A stretch of 64,000 bases of DNA. Origin: Flavobacteriaceae bacterium PS02336. GTDB taxonomy: Bacteria; Bacteroidota; Bacteroidia; Flavobacteriales; Flavobacteriaceae. How positions within the stretch are numbered: position 1 is the stretch's first letter; each line of letters begins with the position of its first letter. The position numbers and the translations under genes were made by a program. The stretch is from NCBI GenBank assembly GCA_029960065.1, contig JASCOF010000004.1, forward strand, positions 388,927 through 452,926, read 5' to 3'. Under the pieces are notes generated by a model that was given only the letters and a program-made list of their open reading frames with translations, had not been told where the DNA came from and made no database searches. This document shows positions 61,264-64,000 of the stretch, in pieces.

Positions 61264-63210
61264 TTAAACTGTAAATACTTTTAATGTCTTTTTTATTTCT
61301 TCGTCTACAATCGAAGCAAATTCTTCGATAGAAACGGTAATATTACCTTTTCCTTCTTGGCCGTGGCGACGAATAGAAATTGTACCATTTTTCTCTTCTT
61401 CCTCACCTACAATCAGCATAAATGGAATTTTCTGCATTTCTGCATCTCTAATTTTCTTGCCAATTGTTTCGTTTCGATTGTCAATTAGGGCGCGAATTTC
61501 GTGATTTTCTAGCAAATCTAAAACTTTTTTAGCATAATTTTCGTATTTCTCGCTCAAAGACAAGATAATAGCCTGTTCAGGCATTAACCAAAGTGGGAAA
61601 TTTCCTGCTGTATGCTCTAATAAAATTGCTATAAAACGTTCCATAGATCCAAAAGGAGCTCTGTGAATCATTACAGGTCGATGTAATTCATTATCAGCAC
61701 CTTTGTAAGTCAAATCAAAACGCTCAGGTAAATTGTAATCTACTTGAATCGTTCCTAATTGCCATTGCCTTCCAAGTGCATCTTTTACCATGAAATCTAG
61801 TTTAGGACCGTAAAATGCAGCTTCACCGTATTCTACAACAGTATTAAGGCCTTTGTCTTTTGCTGCATTGATGATAGCATTTTCAGCTTTCTCCCAGTTT
61901 TCATCTGTACCAATATATTTTTCCCTGTCTTCTTGATCTCTTAATGAGATTTGAGCAGTGAAGTTTTCAAAACCTAATGAACCAAATACATATAAAACAA
62001 GGTCAATTACTTTTTTAAACTCTTCGTCCAATTGCTCCGGAGTACAAAAAATATGCGCATCATCCTGAGTAAATCCTCTAACACGAGTTAAACCGTGTAA
62101 TTCTCCAGATTGCTCATATCTATATACAGTACCAAATTCAGCATAACGCTTTGGTAGATCTTTATAAGACCAAGGGCGAACATTGTAAATCTCACAGTGG
62201 TGAGGGCAGTTCATTGGTTTTAATAAAAACTCTTCGCCTTCTGCTGGAGTATGAATTGGCTGAAAACTATCTGCACCATATTTTGCATAGTGACCAGAAG
62301 TTACATATAATTCTTTTTGTCCAATATGCGGGCTAACTACTTGTTCGTAACCTGCTTTCTTTTGAGCTTTTTTTAAGAATTGTTCTAAACGCTCTCTAAG
62401 TGCAGCGCCTTTCGGCAACCATAAAGGTAAGCCTTGGCCAACTTTTTGAGAGAAAGCGAATAACTCTAATTCTTTTCCTAATTTACGGTGATCACGACGT
62501 TTTGCTTCTTCAAGAAGTTCAAGATATTCAGTTAAATCTTTTTGTTTAGGAAAAGATGTTCCATAAACACGAGTTAGCTGTTTGTTTTTCTCATCACCTC
62601 TCCAGTAAGCACCCGCAACACTCATGATTTTTACAGCTTTGATAATTCCAGTATTAGGAATATGACCTCCGCGGCATAAATCAGTAAAAGTGGCATGATC
62701 ACAAAAAGTAATTGTTCCGTCCTCAAGGTTCGAAATCAATTCTGTTTTGTAAACATTGTCTTTATACATTTCTAAAGCTTCCGCTTTAGTTACAGGACGC
62801 ATTTTGAAATCGTATTTTCCTCTTGAAATCTCAAGAATACGATCTTCGATCTTTTTAAAATCAGCTTCAGAGATTTTTTGGTCTTCAAAGTCTACATCAT
62901 AATAGAAGCCATTAGCAATTGCAGGTCCAAGAGTTAATTTAATTCCAGGGTACAATTCCTCAAGAGCTTGTGCCATTACGTGCGAAGTCGAATGCCAGAA
63001 AGCTTTTTTACCTTCAGCATCATTCCAAGTATATAATATAAGATTACCATCGGTCGTTAATGGAGTCTCGGTTTCAATAGTTGTACCATTAAAAGATGCA
63101 GAAATAACATTTCGTGCAAAACCTTCGCTAATGTTTTTAGCGACCTCCATTGGAGTTACGCCTGAAGCGAACTCTCTAATTGACCCATCGGGTAAAGTAA
63201 TCTTGATCAT
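61264..63210 (-). CDS. thrS: Threonyl-tRNA synthetase
   Basis: This 648-residue protein has an N-terminal TGS domain (MIKITLPDGSIREFASGVTP), an editing domain with HSTSHVMAQALEELYP, the class II core (LLKPMNCPHHCEIY, LGTIQVDYNLPERF, IHRAPFGSMERFIAILLEH) and a C-terminal anticodon-binding domain (ALIDNRNETIGKKIRDAEMQ). First gene of the operon, followed by infC 16 bases later. It has a promoter match 20-50 bases upstream. Confidence 0.98.
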   Translation of the reverse strand: MIKITLPDGSIREFASGVTPMEVAKNISEGFARNVISASFNGTTIETETPLTTDGNLILYTWNDAEGKKAFWHSTSHVMAQALEELYPGIKLTLGPAIANGFYYDVDFEDQKISEADFKKIEDRILEISRGKYDFKMRPVTKAEALEMYKDNVYKTELISNLEDGTITFCDHATFTDLCRGGHIPNTGIIKAVKIMSVAGAYWRGDEKNKQLTRVYGTSFPKQKDLTEYLELLEEAKRRDHRKLGKELELFAFSQKVGQGLPLWLPKGAALRERLEQFLKKAQKKAGYEQVVSPHIGQKELYVTSGHYAKYGADSFQPIHTPAEGEEFLLKPMNCPHHCEIYNVRPWSYKDLPKRYAEFGTVYRYEQSGELHGLTRVRGFTQDDAHIFCTPEQLDEEFKKVIDLVLYVFGSLGFENFTAQISLRDQEDREKYIGTDENWEKAENAIINAAKDKGLNTVVEYGEAAFYGPKLDFMVKDALGRQWQLGTIQVDYNLPERFDLTYKGADNELHRPVMIHRAPFGSMERFIAILLEHTAGNFPLWLMPEQAIILSLSEKYENYAKKVLDLLENHEIRALIDNRNETIGKKIRDAEMQKIPFMLIVGEEEEKNGTISIRRHGQEGKGNITVSIEEFASIVDEEIKKTLKVFTV

Positions 63211-63230
63211 TGTTTATAATTTTGTGAATG

Positions 63231-63261
63231 CAAATATACATGATTACAAAAATACATACAA
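63231..63261 (-). promoter_or_regulatory. Promoter of the thrS operon
   Basis: On the minus strand TTG (63261-63259), 20 bases, TATATTTG (63238-63231). The leader to thrS is short, so no threonine-responsive leader is obvious. Confidence 0.7.
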
Positions 63262-63337
63262 TATATATATGTAGAAGATTGCTTTAATGTATAAGTATTG
63301 AAATGCTATTATATATAAGAGTAGGTTTTGTTCAAGT

Positions 63338-63380
63338 AACCTGACAGGTTTTTAAAACCTGTCGGGTTTATTTTTTATAC
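63338..63380. repeat. Hairpin repeat AACCTGACAGGTTTT
   Basis: AACCTGACAGGTTTTTAAAACCTGTCGGGTTT folds back on itself (written as 16- and 16-base halves), followed by a T run. It is terminator-like and, from memory of related genomes, a common flavobacterial intergenic element. Confidence 0.65.
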
Positions 63381-63526
63381 ATATATATGTATAGAATAAG
63401 TTAAAGATCCAATTTTTCGGTAGAGACGCACCGCAGTGCATCTTAATCACGGCATGTATCTATTATATAGTAATGTCAGGCTGAGCGAAGTCGAAGCCCT
63501 TTTGAGTTTAGAATTTTAATAAGGAG

Positions 63527-63609
63527 CATTTTCCCGCTATCCGCTCCAATCTTTTTACGGCGAACCCCGCCGCAAAAAGGATTTCCGCTTCTATCGGGGC
63601 TAGGGCATC
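63527..63609. repeat. Structured intergenic element, family B, copy 3
   Basis: CCCGCTATCCGCTCCAATC, stem CTTTTTACGGCG/CGCCGCAAAAAG, then GATTTCCGCTTCTATCGGGG and CTAGGGC. Same order as copies 1 and 2, with a different stem sequence. Confidence 0.65.
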
Positions 63610-63946
63610 AGTTCTGAGAAGAAAAGATGGGGGATAAAGATGGCTTTTAGGACAAAATAGAGTTTCAGAAGAGAAAGCTTTGCGTCTTCTCGGCTCTGCG
63701 GGACCATAAAACGGTCCAAAAACCAGATCTGTGTCTTAGTGTCTTTACGGTAAAACCAGCCAAAAGAGGGGCAAAACATAAAAACTCCTCAAAAACGGGA
63801 TGAAAAAAGCAGGCTGAAATTGGAAAAAAGCAACGCAGCGAAGAAAAACCTGACAATGTTTCAAAAAAGTTTCATCTGTAAATAAGCTGTTATGAGCGAG
63901 TTAAGAAAAAGTTTTAAAAAAGATTGAAATTATATAAAGAAAAGGC

Positions 63947-63976
63947 TTGTAAATGTAAATAAAGGTGGTACTTTTG
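63947..63976 (+). promoter_or_regulatory. Strong promoter at the right edge, probable stable-RNA operon
   Basis: TTG (63947-63949), 19 bases, TACTTTTG (63969-63976), then CACCCGCA, the same block that follows the tRNA-Lys promoter. It reads off the right end. Confidence 0.75.
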
Positions 63977-64000
63977 CACCCGCAACAGCGAAAGACGTTC

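Larger units (their letters stand above)
63262..63946. other. Gene-poor intergenic region with repeats
   Basis: No convincing gene is found. The stretch holds the hairpin at 63338, a fragment GTAGAGACGCACCGCAGTGC at about 63421, a family A fragment near 63477, and the family B copy at 63527. After it, a 300-base segment without structure leads to the promoter at 63947. Open frames here are short and have no ribosome-binding or family support. Confidence 0.6.

Noticed and set aside
63665..63856. Minus-strand 63-codon frame at the right end
   Set aside because: No promoter, no ribosome-binding site, odd composition (Phe/Pro rich); overlaps repeat-rich sequence.
1..64000. CRISPR array or mobile element
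   Set aside because: No short regularly spaced repeats, no cas genes, no transposase or integrase; repeats seen are dispersed inverted elements.

Overview
The window is an AT-rich chromosomal segment from a member of the Bacteroidota, most likely Flavobacterium or a close relative. Four things point there: promoters of the Bacteroidota type (TTG or TTTG, 17-23 bases, then TAnnTTTG), lipoproteins whose mature ends begin Cys-Ser/Asn followed by Asp runs, a type IX secretion C-terminal domain, and a carotenoid operon of crtI-crtB-crtZ. No phage, transposase, integrase or CRISPR array is visible. This is core chromosome, broken up by several families of intergenic inverted repeats.

Layout: (1) 1-10261 is a vitamin B12 locus. 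It holds a surface BtuG-like lipoprotein, a BtuB-like TonB receptor behind a cobalamin riboswitch and its promoter, salvage enzymes CobC, CobS, a BluB-CobT fusion and CobU, a cysteine-rich CWC/DUF5522 protein, and a divergent BtuF-BtuC-BtuD type ABC importer. (2) 10399-16874 holds RNA-modification genes (trmL, an rluE-like gene), small stress-like proteins, an SDR oxidoreductase and a 1138-residue secreted nuclease/phosphatase with a T9SS tail. (3) 16925-21035 is a minus-strand group: a PrcB-like lipoprotein, a small secreted protein, an ECF sigma factor translationally coupled to an apparent trans-envelope anti-sigma/beta-barrel protein, and MepB. (4) 21234-24751 holds rmuC, a thioesterase, a VOC protein and a YceI protein. 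(5) 24754-33888 looks like a light-response island: TIGR01777 epimerase, TetR regulator, AarF kinase, photolyase, SRPBCC protein, CrtZ, CrtB, CrtI and a MerR regulator that keeps the adenosylcobalamin-binding signature of CarH/LitR photoreceptors. (6) 34100-37745 holds a TPR protein, an orphan protein, a tRNA cluster (3 x Lys-TTT, 1 x Leu-GAG), aroK, a PyrR-like phosphoribosyltransferase and an S4 RNA-binding protein. (7) 37825-48014 is metabolic core: FKBP-like lipoprotein, split transketolase, tgt, an LptF/G permease, EamA, accA and dnaB. (8) 48152-58992 is rich in signalling: one classical histidine kinase/response regulator pair, then an operon of two paralogous TPR histidine kinases (one with a decayed ATP site) and a response regulator, then AhpD-like and Crp-like proteins. 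(9) 59025-63210 holds a frameshifted secreted protein gene and the thrS-infC-rpmI-rplT operon. (10) The last 0.8 kb has repeats and, at the right edge, a strong promoter that resembles the tRNA promoters and probably serves an rRNA or other stable-RNA operon just outside.

How the parts may connect: the B12 locus imports and completes cobalamin (cobinamide salvage plus lower-ligand synthesis), and adenosylcobalamin is the expected light-sensing cofactor of the MerR regulator 23 kb away that heads the carotenoid/photolyase island. That functional link is an inference from family knowledge and conserved motifs.
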